From assembly GCF_019668505.1 (NCBI RefSeq), contig NZ_AP024371.1, positions 310,001 to 374,000 on the forward strand: a stretch of DNA of 64,000 nucleotides. Reading direction: 5' to 3'. Of the stretch, positions 8,657-17,303 are shown piece after piece. The notes under the pieces are model-generated. The model searched no databases, was not told the DNA's origin, and was given only the letters and a program-made list of their open reading frames with translations. The position numbers and the translations under genes are program-made. This DNA comes from Borrelia miyamotoi (GTDB lineage: Bacteria; Spirochaetota; Spirochaetia; Borreliales; Borreliaceae). Position 1 is the stretch's first letter. Each line of letters begins with the position of its first letter.

Positions 8657-10321
8657 TCAAGTATTATCCTTTAAAAGCTCCTCGGCATGCTTAAAGCTAA
8701 TTTCATTAACATTTCCGCTAAGCATTCTAGCAATTTCTGAAGCACGATCATCACCCAATAACAAAGAAGCCTGAACATAAGTTTTATCTTTAATACATTC
8801 TTTTTTCACTAAAATATGATAATCTGAAAGGCTTGCAATATTAGCAAGATGAGTAACAGCAAATATTTGCATATTATCTGACAAGCTCTTTAAATATTTA
8901 CCTAAACTAACCCCAGATTCACCTCCTATACCAGAATCAATCTCATCAAATATAATAAGCTTATTTTCATCAACATTTTGAACACTCTTAATAGCCAACA
9001 TTATTCTTGAAAGCTCACCCCCAGATGCAACTCTATAAATTGGTTGAGCTTTCAAACCAAGATTACTAGAAATTAAAAATTCTACCTCATCACCACCTGT
9101 TGATTTAATTTCCCCTTCAGAGACTGATACAAAAAACTCCGCATCAGTCATATTAAGCTTATGCAAAATTTCTGTCACACTAGATGCAAAGCTAAATGCA
9201 GCTGCCCGTCTAATACTTGAAATATCAGATGCCAATTTTTTAACTGTTTCAAACAACCCATTTAACTTTTTTTTTCTATATAGTCTTTCAGTCTCAAAAT
9301 CAAGTGACAAATCAATGATATCATCACACTTTTTTCTCAATGCTATGACGTCGTCAAGACTTGGTCCATATTTTTTTTTAATACGAGAAAGATCATACAG
9401 TCGACCTTCTGTTAATTCAATTTCCTTATCATCATAGGTCTTATCAAAAAGATACCTACTATAAGCTTGACCAACATCTTCAAGTTCATAGTAAGAGTTT
9501 TTAAGACGATTTTCAAGTTCAATATAATTATTGTTCACTCTTGAAAGATATTCTGCATCACAAATTACCTTTCGTATCTCACTTAAAGCAGAAATACCAT
9601 CTCTCAAGCTTAAAACACTCTTCAAGCTTGAGAGCGCATTACATAAAGATTCATGATTCCTAAGCTCATCTAATCTGGTCTTTAGAATTTCTTCTTCCCC
9701 TACTTCAGGATTAACAAAATCTATTTCATCAATTATTTTTTTATACTCTTCCATACTATCTTTATGCAATTTTTCTTTTAAAACAAAACTATCATAATCA
9801 TTTAAATATTTAATGTATTCTTCATAAGCTAATCTATATTCTTCCAATTGAACATTTAAATTACTATAATTATCCAAAATCTTCAGATTATTTAAGGGAT
9901 TTTTCAAAATTAAGTACTGTTGATTTTGAGAATGCACCTCAATTAACATATGAAAAATTGCTCTTAAAATGGTACTAGAAATTGGTTCATTATTAATATA
10001 ATAACTACTCAAAAAAGTATCTGAGGATTCAAATACAATTACTCTCTTTATAATAATAAAATCTTTCACTAATATACCTTTGTAAGATAAATAACCTTTA
10101 ACATCGCCATTTACCTTAAACTTAGCAAGTAAAATACATTCCCGCTCACCATCAGTTATTATATTATTTTTAAGCTTTCCACCAAATAAATAATAAAGCG
10201 ATGACAACAATAGGCTTTTTCCACTTCCAGATTCACCTGTGAATGCCACCAGACCTGCATTTAGCTTAATGGATAACTCTTTAATTAAAACGAAATTTTT
10301 TATAAAAAGCTCAACTAACAT
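8657..10321 (-). CDS. recN: RecN, SMC-like DNA repair ATPase
   Basis: 554 residues, normal RecN length. Walker A is GESGSGKS (residues 29-36). A long coiled-coil middle (about 160-370) separates it from the signature ASGGELSRIMLA and Walker B IIFDEIDSGIGGES, followed by the H-loop VTHLANIAS. The family opening FIKNFVLIKELSI is also present. RecN gathers broken DNA ends during double-strand break repair. It lies downstream of nadK with a 42-base gap. Confidence 0.96.
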   Translation of the reverse strand: MLVELFIKNFVLIKELSIKLNAGLVAFTGESGSGKSLLLSSLYYLFGGKLKNNIITDGERECILLAKFKVNGDVKGYLSYKGILVKDFIIIKRVIVFESSDTFLSSYYINNEPISSTILRAIFHMLIEVHSQNQQYLILKNPLNNLKILDNYSNLNVQLEEYRLAYEEYIKYLNDYDSFVLKEKLHKDSMEEYKKIIDEIDFVNPEVGEEEILKTRLDELRNHESLCNALSSLKSVLSLRDGISALSEIRKVICDAEYLSRVNNNYIELENRLKNSYYELEDVGQAYSRYLFDKTYDDKEIELTEGRLYDLSRIKKKYGPSLDDVIALRKKCDDIIDLSLDFETERLYRKKKLNGLFETVKKLASDISSIRRAAAFSFASSVTEILHKLNMTDAEFFVSVSEGEIKSTGGDEVEFLISSNLGLKAQPIYRVASGGELSRIMLAIKSVQNVDENKLIIFDEIDSGIGGESGVSLGKYLKSLSDNMQIFAVTHLANIASLSDYHILVKKECIKDKTYVQASLLLGDDRASEIARMLSGNVNEISFKHAEELLKDNT

Positions 10322-10363
10322 ACAAAACTCAAAAACAAACTAGTTATTATAAAATGTTATATC

Positions 10364-11203
10364 TTATAATAACTTATTTTTAAGTCTCCTAACAAAAGTA
10401 TCTGTACAAAAAGATGCAAAACGCAAACTCTTATTATCAAGACCTAATTCAAAAACAACATCAACCTTAAATTTACCAATATTAATGCCATCAACAAAAA
10501 TTGATGCAGGGAATAATGCATATTCTTTATGAAATGAAAGTGAAAGCTTACTACCGCTTGAAAAAACAAAAGAACGATTATAAACAGAATGTGGAGAAAT
10601 AGGCGTTAAAATAAAAGCCTGAAGATCTGATTCTAAAACAGATCCACCTGCTGAGAAAGAATATCCAGTCGAACCTGTTGGAGTTGCAAATATTATTCCA
10701 TCACTCCTATATGAAAGAAAATCTTCCGAATTAACTCTAAGATTTGTATAAATCAGCTTATTAAGAATACTAGAACGAATAATTACATCATTTAAAGCAT
10801 ACTTAGTAAGTATATTATGTCCACTCTCATAAGCACTGATATTAAGCAAATATTTTTTATGAATAACTAAAGAATTATCAAAAAACTTATCTATTACCTT
10901 TTTAAAATCTCTGGGTTTTATGTCTGCCAAAAACCCTACCTTACCCAAATTTATTGAAATAATTGGGATATCAATATTATTTTTCAAAAGCAAGCTACTA
11001 GCCAATAAAACCGTACCATCTCCACCTAAAGTTATTGCAAACATCAAATTATCGTCACCAGTTAATAACTCTGAAGACTGATTAAGTCCCGTAAACAAAC
11101 TTAAAACACCATATTTATGTTTTAAATATTTTTGTATTTCAAAAGCAAGAGTTTCGGCATCTAAATTTGCATAATTTATGTAAATAAGAACCTTACTATT
11201 CAT
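10364..11203 (-). CDS. nadK: NAD kinase
   Basis: 279 residues from the chosen ATG at 11203. The NAD-kinase motifs are clear: GGDGT (residues 60-64), NLGKVGFLAD, and ATPTGSTGYSFSAGG, the nucleotide-binding block. It makes NADP from NAD and ATP (or polyphosphate). The frame is open 60 bases further upstream, but that stretch lies inside cheW; the 11203 ATG has AAGGAT just before it and starts the protein at the family's usual point (NSKVLIYINYAN). It overlaps the end of cheW by eight bases. Confidence 0.93.
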   Translation of the reverse strand: MNSKVLIYINYANLDAETLAFEIQKYLKHKYGVLSLFTGLNQSSELLTGDDNLMFAITLGGDGTVLLASSLLLKNNIDIPIISINLGKVGFLADIKPRDFKKVIDKFFDNSLVIHKKYLLNISAYESGHNILTKYALNDVIIRSSILNKLIYTNLRVNSEDFLSYRSDGIIFATPTGSTGYSFSAGGSVLESDLQAFILTPISPHSVYNRSFVFSSGSKLSLSFHKEYALFPASIFVDGINIGKFKVDVVFELGLDNKSLRFASFCTDTFVRRLKNKLL

Positions 11204-11723
11204 CACTATCCTTATATGGAATCTTTTCAAACTCACTCTTGTCAAATATTCGTTCAATATCAATCAGAATTAAATATTCACTCCCAAAATTTTCATCGTT
11301 CTCAATTCTAACAACACCAGAAATATACTTCCTGTCCAAAGTTTGCAAAGTAGCAGGAGGCTCTTGAACCTTAGATTCGTCAAAGTTAATGACCTTTAGA
11401 ACTCTATCTACAAATATCCCTAAAAGCTTATCCTTAATCTTTACTATTAAATAACCTGTTAGAAGCTTATCTTCTTCCGTTATATAAATCGAAGGAATTT
11501 TAAATCTAACATTTAAATTTATTAAAGGGATAACATTGCCTCTAAGATTATAAATACCAGTAACATAATCAGGAACATTGGGTATTGCATATATACCCTC
11601 CAACGGAACCTTAATTACTTCCCTAATATGATTTATTGAAATCCCATAAATTTCCTTGCCCATTTTAAAACATGCAATTTGTAAATAAGACTTTCTTTCC
11701 ATAACCTTTTCTTCTATAGACAT
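11196..11723 (-). CDS. cheW: CheW chemotaxis coupling protein
   Basis: 175 residues with one CheW domain: QIACFKMGKEIYGISINHIREV at the start (residues 15-36), VTGIYNLRGNVIPLINL in the middle and FVDRVLKVINFDES later. It couples chemoreceptors to the kinase CheA. It matches the chromosomal cheW1 position next to nadK and rlmE in B. burgdorferi (BB0312). No other chemotaxis gene lies nearby in this window. Its stop overlaps the nadK start. Confidence 0.94.
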   Translation of the reverse strand: MSIEEKVMERKSYLQIACFKMGKEIYGISINHIREVIKVPLEGIYAIPNVPDYVTGIYNLRGNVIPLINLNVRFKIPSIYITEEDKLLTGYLIVKIKDKLLGIFVDRVLKVINFDESKVQEPPATLQTLDRKYISGVVRIENDENFGSEYLILIDIERIFDKSEFEKIPYKDSDE

Positions 11724-11745
11724 ATCCCAATCCCCTTAAATTAAC

Positions 11746-12339
11746 TTAAATATTTGTTTCCACTCCAATAAAATCTTTAGATAAAAAATAAATTTCAAAG
11801 GAATTTTGCCTAACGGCTTTAGGCCTAATCTTTTTGACAAACCTAAAACAACTCTTAAGCTTATAAAAAATTTGTTCTTCATCGCCTCCTTGAAAAATCT
11901 TAAGTAATAAATTACCACCTCTTATCAAGATATCAGAAGCCAATTCAACTATTCTCATATTCAAATTAAAAGAATTGCTTGTATCAACTAACCTATTACC
12001 AGTAGTTTTAGGGGCTGCATCACTTATAATTAAGCTATAAGGTGCAAAAGTCTTGATCTTTTGACAAAAACCATGAACATATATGTCACCCTTAATAAAA
12101 TAAAAATTACTAGTAAAATTAAGCGCTATATCATTAAGATCAACCGCAACAAGCACCCCATTTTTAAGACGACCATAAGCATATTGAGAAAAACTCCCAG
12201 GAGATGCCCCAATGTCTAATATATTGCCAGCAGAAAATAAAGAGAACCTTTTATCAATTTCGATTAACTTATAAACAGATCTTGCAAGATACCCTTCTCT
12301 TTTAGCTCTTTGTGAATATTGATCAACAACATCATACAT
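11746..12339 (-). CDS. rlmE: RlmE (FtsJ/RrmJ), 23S rRNA 2'-O-methyltransferase
   Basis: 197 residues. It has [18 protein letters not shown] at the start, the SAM loop [11 protein letters not shown], and a K-D-K-E catalytic set at K24, D107 (SDAAP), K147 (LLLKIFQG) and E182. This is RlmE, which methylates U2552 of 23S rRNA in the peptidyl-transferase region. It is the first gene of the long minus-strand run; the divergent polyprenyl synthase starts about 50 bases away. Confidence 0.95.
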   Translation of the reverse strand: MYDVVDQYSQRAKREGYLARSVYKLIEIDKRFSLFSAGNILDIGASPGSFSQYAYGRLKNGVLVAVDLNDIALNFTSNFYFIKGDIYVHGFCQKIKTFAPYSLIISDAAPKTTGNRLVDTSNSFNLNMRIVELASDILIRGGNLLLKIFQGGDEEQIFYKLKSCFRFVKKIRPKAVRQNSFEIYFLSKDFIGVETNI

Positions 12340-12377
12340 ATAAATCTCTTAAATACACCTATCATTATACTTTTTAT

Positions 12378-12383
12378 TATAAT
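12378..12383 (+). promoter_or_regulatory. Probable -10 box of the polyprenyl synthase gene
   Basis: A perfect TATAAT lies seven bases before the ATG at 12391. If it is used, transcription would start at or within about one base of the ATG, giving a leaderless message. In agreement, there is no purine-rich ribosome site before that ATG. No good -35 box is visible at the usual distance (12355-12360 reads ACACCT), so the call is tentative. Confidence 0.4.
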
Positions 12384-12390
12384 TATTATT

Positions 12391-13437
12391 ATGAAAAATA
12401 AATCATTTTTAGATAAGATCGAAAAAAATATTAACACTGTATTTTCAAATGATTATTTTCTAAATATATTTAAAGACAAAGAGTTAGAACTAAAACTGAA
12501 AATAAAAGAAAGCACAATAAAGGTAATTAAAGCCCCAGCTATTGAAATAATAAATAGAGGAGGAAAGAGAATAAGACCAATGCTAATGATTCTGCTAGCA
12601 TATGCATTGGGATATAACAACAAAAACACCGAAAACTTATACAATCTAAGCATGCTACTTGAATTACCTCATTCTGGCAGCCTAATTATTGACGACATAG
12701 AAGACGGAGCCACCAAAAGACGAGGAAAACCTGCTATTCATTTAATTTATGGACTCGATAGTAGCATTAATACAGCAAATCTAATTTATTTTCTGCCTGC
12801 AAAATTAATACAAACTTCAAACTTAAAAACAAGTCAAAAACTGTTAATTTATGAAAATTTTTTTACAACCCTCTCAAATCTTCATCTAGGACAAGGAATT
12901 GATATTGCATTGCATAATGAAACATATATTCCAAATGTTGAAGAATACATATCTTTAGTTGAACTTAAAACAAGCTCCCTTTTTGGAATGGCTGGATTTT
13001 TAGCCGGAATACTCACAAATAATGAAAACAAGGCAAAAAATCTTTATAACACATTTCTGAAACTTGGAACCTGTTTCCAAATAATAGACGATATCAAAAA
13101 TATTAAAGATGGAATCAATGGCAAAGACTTTGGAGAAGACTTAATTGAAGGAAAAAAAAGTCTACCTATAATATATTTTTTAAAAGAAAAACAATTTGAT
13201 AAGCAAATTATTCAAAAGCTAATCAAAATTAAAAATAAACCTATAAATGAATCAACAGAAGAAATATTAAAACTTAGCAATATGATTAACTCATCAAATG
13301 CTATTAAAGATTCTTCAAATCTTGCAATGTCATATCTTAATAAATTTATTGAAGAGTTAAATTCATATAAGCTGAACAATAAGTACAAAAATATGATAAT
13401 GGACATTATATATAAAATAAAAGGGGTAAATTTATGA
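12391..13437 (+). CDS. Trans-polyprenyl diphosphate synthase family protein
   Basis: 348 residues from the ATG at 12391. It has the family blocks GGKRIRP, LELPHSGSLIIDDIED (first aspartate-rich motif, DDxxD), GKPAIH, and a second block FQIIDDIKNIKDG followed by KDFGEDLIEGKKSLP. The second motif reads DDIKN instead of DDxxD, so its last aspartate is missing. These enzymes condense isopentenyl diphosphate with allylic substrates; chain length cannot be read here. The frame is open upstream to a TTG at 12319 inside rlmE, but that segment looks untranslated. It overlaps the next gene as ATGA. Confidence 0.88.
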   Translation: MKNKSFLDKIEKNINTVFSNDYFLNIFKDKELELKLKIKESTIKVIKAPAIEIINRGGKRIRPMLMILLAYALGYNNKNTENLYNLSMLLELPHSGSLIIDDIEDGATKRRGKPAIHLIYGLDSSINTANLIYFLPAKLIQTSNLKTSQKLLIYENFFTTLSNLHLGQGIDIALHNETYIPNVEEYISLVELKTSSLFGMAGFLAGILTNNENKAKNLYNTFLKLGTCFQIIDDIKNIKDGINGKDFGEDLIEGKKSLPIIYFLKEKQFDKQIIQKLIKIKNKPINESTEEILKLSNMINSSNAIKDSSNLAMSYLNKFIEELNSYKLNNKYKNMIMDIIYKIKGVNL

Positions 13438-14114
13438 AAAAATATACAATAATACTAGTATGGATGAATACCATTATTTCTATTTATGCAATAAATCACA
13501 AAGAAGATATAAATCAAAATAAGATAGATGAACTTTATATAAAGGCAATGTTACTTAAAGATTTAAAAGAATACGATCAATCTAAAATATTACTAAGACA
13601 AATTATAAATAAAGATCCAAAACAAGTTGATGTATATTTACTGATCTCAGAATTAGAATACTTAACTAACAACTGGATAAAAGCAATTGAACAAACAAAA
13701 ATCTATCTACAAATAATTGATTTTAAAGATACAAAAAACTATCTTGACATTTCATGGGCATACTTTCTCATTGGAGAATCAAGCAACTCAATGGACTATA
13801 TAATCAAATTTATTCAAAATAATCAAAAATTACTAAATACTAACTTATTCGTATTGATTGATGCCATCCTAAAAAAAGGAATTTATCATTTCATCCAAGA
13901 TGAAGATTTAATGTTCAATCTAATAATGAATGCTATTTTTCAAATAGAAACATATGACGATATCATATTTACAATTTTTATCAATAATTTAGCTATCATA
14001 AAACAAATTCCTTTCTATGAATTTAATAAAAATAAAATCAAAGACTTAGAATTACAAATGAAAGCCTTAAAAAGGATTAAAAACTCAATAAATGACACTG
14101 CTAAAATAATTTAG
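13434..14114 (+). CDS. TPR-like secreted or membrane-anchored protein
   Basis: 226 residues. An N-terminal hydrophobic segment (about residues 4-19) resembles a signal peptide. Helical pairs follow that read as tetratricopeptide repeats (for example IDELYIKAMLLKDLKEYDQSKILLRQIINKDPKQVDVYLLISELEYL). The function is unknown; TPRs bind other proteins. Its ATG overlaps the stop of the synthase gene, so the two are translationally coupled. Its 3' end overlaps the convergent permease gene by 14 bases. Confidence 0.82.
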   Translation: MKKYTIILVWMNTIISIYAINHKEDINQNKIDELYIKAMLLKDLKEYDQSKILLRQIINKDPKQVDVYLLISELEYLTNNWIKAIEQTKIYLQIIDFKDTKNYLDISWAYFLIGESSNSMDYIIKFIQNNQKLLNTNLFVLIDAILKKGIYHFIQDEDLMFNLIMNAIFQIETYDDIIFTIFINNLAIIKQIPFYEFNKNKIKDLELQMKALKRIKNSINDTAKII

Positions 14115-14907
14115 TTTTCCTAAAAATAGAAACAAATATATTGATTAATATAGCCATATAAAAGGTTAATGAAAGAGCAATATAAGAATTAACATAATCC
14201 TGAAAATTGAAAAATTTGTATTCAAGAAATACCATTAAGAATGAAATTGGAAAAACAAGCCAAGGATTTGCAAATGCAATATGCAATATACAAATTGAGA
14301 GCCAACCATTATTTAACCCCAAATTATAAGAATAAAAATTAAAATTTACAGCAAGAAATGAACCTGCAATACTTGCCAAGATCACTGACATAAAGATAGC
14401 AAAAGATTTAAAATAATGACTAATTTTCTCTCCCAATAAATTCTCATAATCACTTGAACGAATAAACTCAAAAACTACTCTAACTCTCGAATAATTTAGT
14501 ATATAAATACTAAAACCTAATAAAACAAAAAACAATATAGTAAAAAATGTAACAGCAAAATTATTAGATACATTCAAACTAAATCCCGGAATAAAATTAA
14601 AATTGGCTTTCATCAAAACTCCTACTAAAAAATAACACAATATATTAATTCCTATGCCCGCTATAAAAATGTTATACCCATTTCTCACAATTAAAGACAA
14701 AAAAAAACCAAATATCAAGCTAATAAAAATCGTTATAATACCTGATACAGGTATTCCATATCCCAAATAGATAAAAAGAGATGTCAAAAAAACAGCCAAA
14801 AAAGAAATTCCTTCAATAGCTATATTTAGCAATCCTAATCTTTCAGTATAAAGAATTCCAAGAGCCAAATATGCAAATATTATAGAATTTAAAAAAACAC
14901 CAAGCAT
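14101..14907 (-). CDS. ABC transporter permease (nucleoside/BMP-type), subunit 2
   Basis: 268 residues with about eight membrane helices. The opening resembles BPD_transp_2 permeases (LGILYTERLGLLNIAIEGISFLAVF, where GxLNIxxEG is the family signature). The order binding protein, fused ATPase, permease, permease matches the PnrA/BmpA-type nucleoside importers. It begins immediately after the first permease ends and is the last gene of the transporter. Substrate inferred only from family. Confidence 0.86.
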   Translation of the reverse strand: MLGVFLNSIIFAYLALGILYTERLGLLNIAIEGISFLAVFLTSLFIYLGYGIPVSGIITIFISLIFGFFLSLIVRNGYNIFIAGIGINILCYFLVGVLMKANFNFIPGFSLNVSNNFAVTFFTILFFVLLGFSIYILNYSRVRVVFEFIRSSDYENLLGEKISHYFKSFAIFMSVILASIAGSFLAVNFNFYSYNLGLNNGWLSICILHIAFANPWLVFPISFLMVFLEYKFFNFQDYVNSYIALSLTFYMAILINIFVSIFRKTKLF

Positions 14908-15843
14908 TTATTTTCTACCTGAATTATTTATTAAAAATAAAGAGATAAAAATAGAAACAGATTGATATAACCCAATAAATTCAAACCTAAAAGCATAATT
15001 TATTTTAAGATAATTATTAAATTCATTAAGCATTGAAAAAAATAAACTAAAACACAATACATACATATAATTAAATCCTGAAACTACAGCAACAACAAAT
15101 CCATTCCAACCAAGTCCGGAGGTTATCCCTAGAAATAAATAATTTTTAAAAAAAATTAAAAATATTGAACCTACAAGACCATTTAAAAAAGAACTAATAA
15201 ATACTGTAAAAAACTTATATCTAAATTCATCAATATTAAAAAATTTGCTTAAAGGCTTTCTATCACTCAATATCTCAAGTTTTAATCCCAAAATAGTTCT
15301 TTTATGGACAAATACATAGCATACCCAAACCAAAAAACTAAACAAAAGCAAATACGGCAAAGAAACATCAAGAGAAAATATCTTATTAATACTTTTTGTC
15401 CGACTTAAAAATTCATTCGAACCTAAAAGCTTTGATATTAATCCATCAACCAATCTCTGATTCCCATAAGACATTAAAAGACCTGTAAGCATCCCATTTA
15501 AGCCAAAAAAGAATGTTAATAAAAAAGGAATAATTCCTATTACACCAACTAAAAACGAGCTTAAAATCATTACTAATAAAAAATTAAAGTATGTAAGTCC
15601 ACACAACTCACAAAATACATATGATAAAAATGCTCCAAAGTAAACTTGACCTTCATCTCCAAGAGTCAAACTATTACTTCTAGCACAAGTAGAAATCCCT
15701 GTAGCAATTAATAAGAGCAATATAAAATTCCACAATATCATCTTAATGTAAGAAAAACTAAAAAATCCATCAAAAAAATAGCTAATACCTAATATACTAA
15801 GTGAAAATACTAAGAGAACATACTCTTTTCTAAATGTCCTCAT
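14908..15843 (-). CDS. ABC transporter permease (nucleoside/BMP-type), subunit 1
   Basis: 311 residues, about eight to ten membrane helices. The segment SNSLTLGDEGQVYFGAFLSY corresponds to the conserved permease loop of the branched-chain/sugar/nucleoside family, with LNGMLTGLLMSYGNQRLV and GLGWNGFVVAVVSG as further matches. It starts four bases before the ATPase gene ends and abuts the second permease, so the pair is presumably translated together. Confidence 0.86.
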   Translation of the reverse strand: MRTFRKEYVLLVFSLSILGISYFFDGFFSFSYIKMILWNFILLLLIATGISTCARSNSLTLGDEGQVYFGAFLSYVFCELCGLTYFNFLLVMILSSFLVGVIGIIPFLLTFFFGLNGMLTGLLMSYGNQRLVDGLISKLLGSNEFLSRTKSINKIFSLDVSLPYLLLFSFLVWVCYVFVHKRTILGLKLEILSDRKPLSKFFNIDEFRYKFFTVFISSFLNGLVGSIFLIFFKNYLFLGITSGLGWNGFVVAVVSGFNYMYVLCFSLFFSMLNEFNNYLKINYAFRFEFIGLYQSVSIFISLFLINNSGRK

Positions 15844-17297
15844 ATAAATAACATTTCCTTTAAAGCTGCTTTGTCGATATGTCCCCTTTCTAATCTTAAT
15901 ATAACTTCACCGGCCTTTATTGCCAAAACATCATCTGCTAAAAGAAGAAGTTCATCCAAATTAGGAGTAATCAATAGCACAGGCTTCTCATTAGAAAAAT
16001 TACGAATAAAATTAGATGTCTCAATATAGGCCCTATAGTCTAGATTGCTAAGAGGAGAAAAACAAATTAAAAAGCTCTTTGTAATGTATTTTTCTCTAAA
16101 AAGAGCAAGTTTTTTTAAAATCCCTCCAGAGAATGCAAAAGATTTAGAATAAAAAGTTTTTAATATCTTACTATCACAATATTCCATATCTTGCTTAAAA
16201 AATTTTTTGAGTTTATTAATAGTAGATCGCTTAATAAAAACTTCATTCTCAAAACTCATTATCTTAGCTAAAAAGCTATCCAATATAGTAGCATTATCAG
16301 AAAATAAATTACCAATTCCTAAAGGTAATAATCCTGCCTTCATCTCATAAATATTGATACGCTCATATCTACGCCCATTCATTTTGATGCATCCTACAAA
16401 TGGAATTTTACCCAAGAATAATTTTTCCCATGTTTTTATTGCTGCATCTTCCGCAATAATTCCAAAAACTCCTCTCTTTTTTAAAGAAAAACTAATATCA
16501 TACTTCCAGAAATCTTCAAAAAACAAATTAAATTTTATAAAGTCTTCATTTAATTCACCACGCCTAATACTTGCAGCAATAAACTTATCAGCAGGTATTT
16601 CAATTTTGCTAAGTATTATCTCTTTATTGATCGTTCGAAAACATTTTCCATCTTTTAGAATAATAAATTCATCACTAAATCTTATGGCATCCCCAACATC
16701 TCTATGTGTAACAAAAAGAGAAGTAATTCCTGCTATTTTAAGGTATTGAAGCAATTTAATAAAATCTTTAGCCTCTTTTTGAGAGAAATAAGCCACACTT
16801 TCATCAAAAATAATGATCTTTGCATTTTTTTTAAGGGAAGAAATAATAAGCAAAAAATATATTTCTTTAATATTCAAATTTTGTATTCTAGCCTCTAAAT
16901 CAAAAGTAATATTGTAAAATTGCCTAAGCCACCTATAATACCTATAAGTCTTAGATTTATTCATCGGCATAAAAAATTTAGAATCAAACCAATAAATACT
17001 AAGATATTCCCAAACCCTTAAATTCATATCAAGCTTTGGAATCTGCGACACAATATAAATACCATTACTTTTTGCCACATCCACATTCCAGTTTTGCTGT
17101 CTATTATTGTTTATAAATACATCACCACTATCAAAATAAACAAATCCAGCTATTATTTTTGATAAGGTACTCTTACCTTCCCCATTCCTTCCAATTACAG
17201 TCAAAATTTTAGATTCTTCAATCCTTAAATTCACACTATCTAGAATAGGTTTCTCAATATCTGGGAAAGATTTTACTATGTTTTTAAACTCTACCAT
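15840..17297 (-). CDS. Fused two-domain ABC ATPase of the BMP-type importer, asymmetric sites
   Basis: 485 residues with two nucleotide-binding domains. Domain 1 has an intact Walker A (GRNGEGKS, 36-43), Walker B (IIIFDES, D165/E166) and H-loop (TH198), but its signature loop is degenerate (LNIKEIY near 141-147). Domain 2 has a good signature (FSGGILKKLALFRE, near 389-402), but its Walker A is lost (GIIAEDAAIKTW, near 279) and the Walker B acids are replaced (ICFSPLS, near 411-417). Only one composite ATP site, Walker A of domain 1 with signature of domain 2, should hydrolyse. It drives the two permeases encoded next. Confidence 0.92.
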   Translation of the reverse strand: MVEFKNIVKSFPDIEKPILDSVNLRIEESKILTVIGRNGEGKSTLSKIIAGFVYFDSGDVFINNNRQQNWNVDVAKSNGIYIVSQIPKLDMNLRVWEYLSIYWFDSKFFMPMNKSKTYRYYRWLRQFYNITFDLEARIQNLNIKEIYFLLIISSLKKNAKIIIFDESVAYFSQKEAKDFIKLLQYLKIAGITSLFVTHRDVGDAIRFSDEFIILKDGKCFRTINKEIILSKIEIPADKFIAASIRRGELNEDFIKFNLFFEDFWKYDISFSLKKRGVFGIIAEDAAIKTWEKLFLGKIPFVGCIKMNGRRYERINIYEMKAGLLPLGIGNLFSDNATILDSFLAKIMSFENEVFIKRSTINKLKKFFKQDMEYCDSKILKTFYSKSFAFSGGILKKLALFREKYITKSFLICFSPLSNLDYRAYIETSNFIRNFSNEKPVLLITPNLDELLLLADDVLAIKAGEVILRLERGHIDKAALKEMLFI

Positions 17298-17303
17298 AAA
17301 CCA

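Noticed and set aside
11204-11263. A 20-residue longer nadK
   Set aside because: The extra codons lie inside cheW, and the later ATG has a ribosome site and the right family start.
12319-12390. An upstream extension of the polyprenyl synthase from TTG 12319
   Set aside because: It runs into rlmE on the other strand, contains the TATAAT box and reads as a low-complexity Ile run.
16354-16749. A 131-residue plus-strand frame
   Set aside because: It lies wholly inside the fused ABC ATPase gene, has no ribosome site and no recognisable domain.
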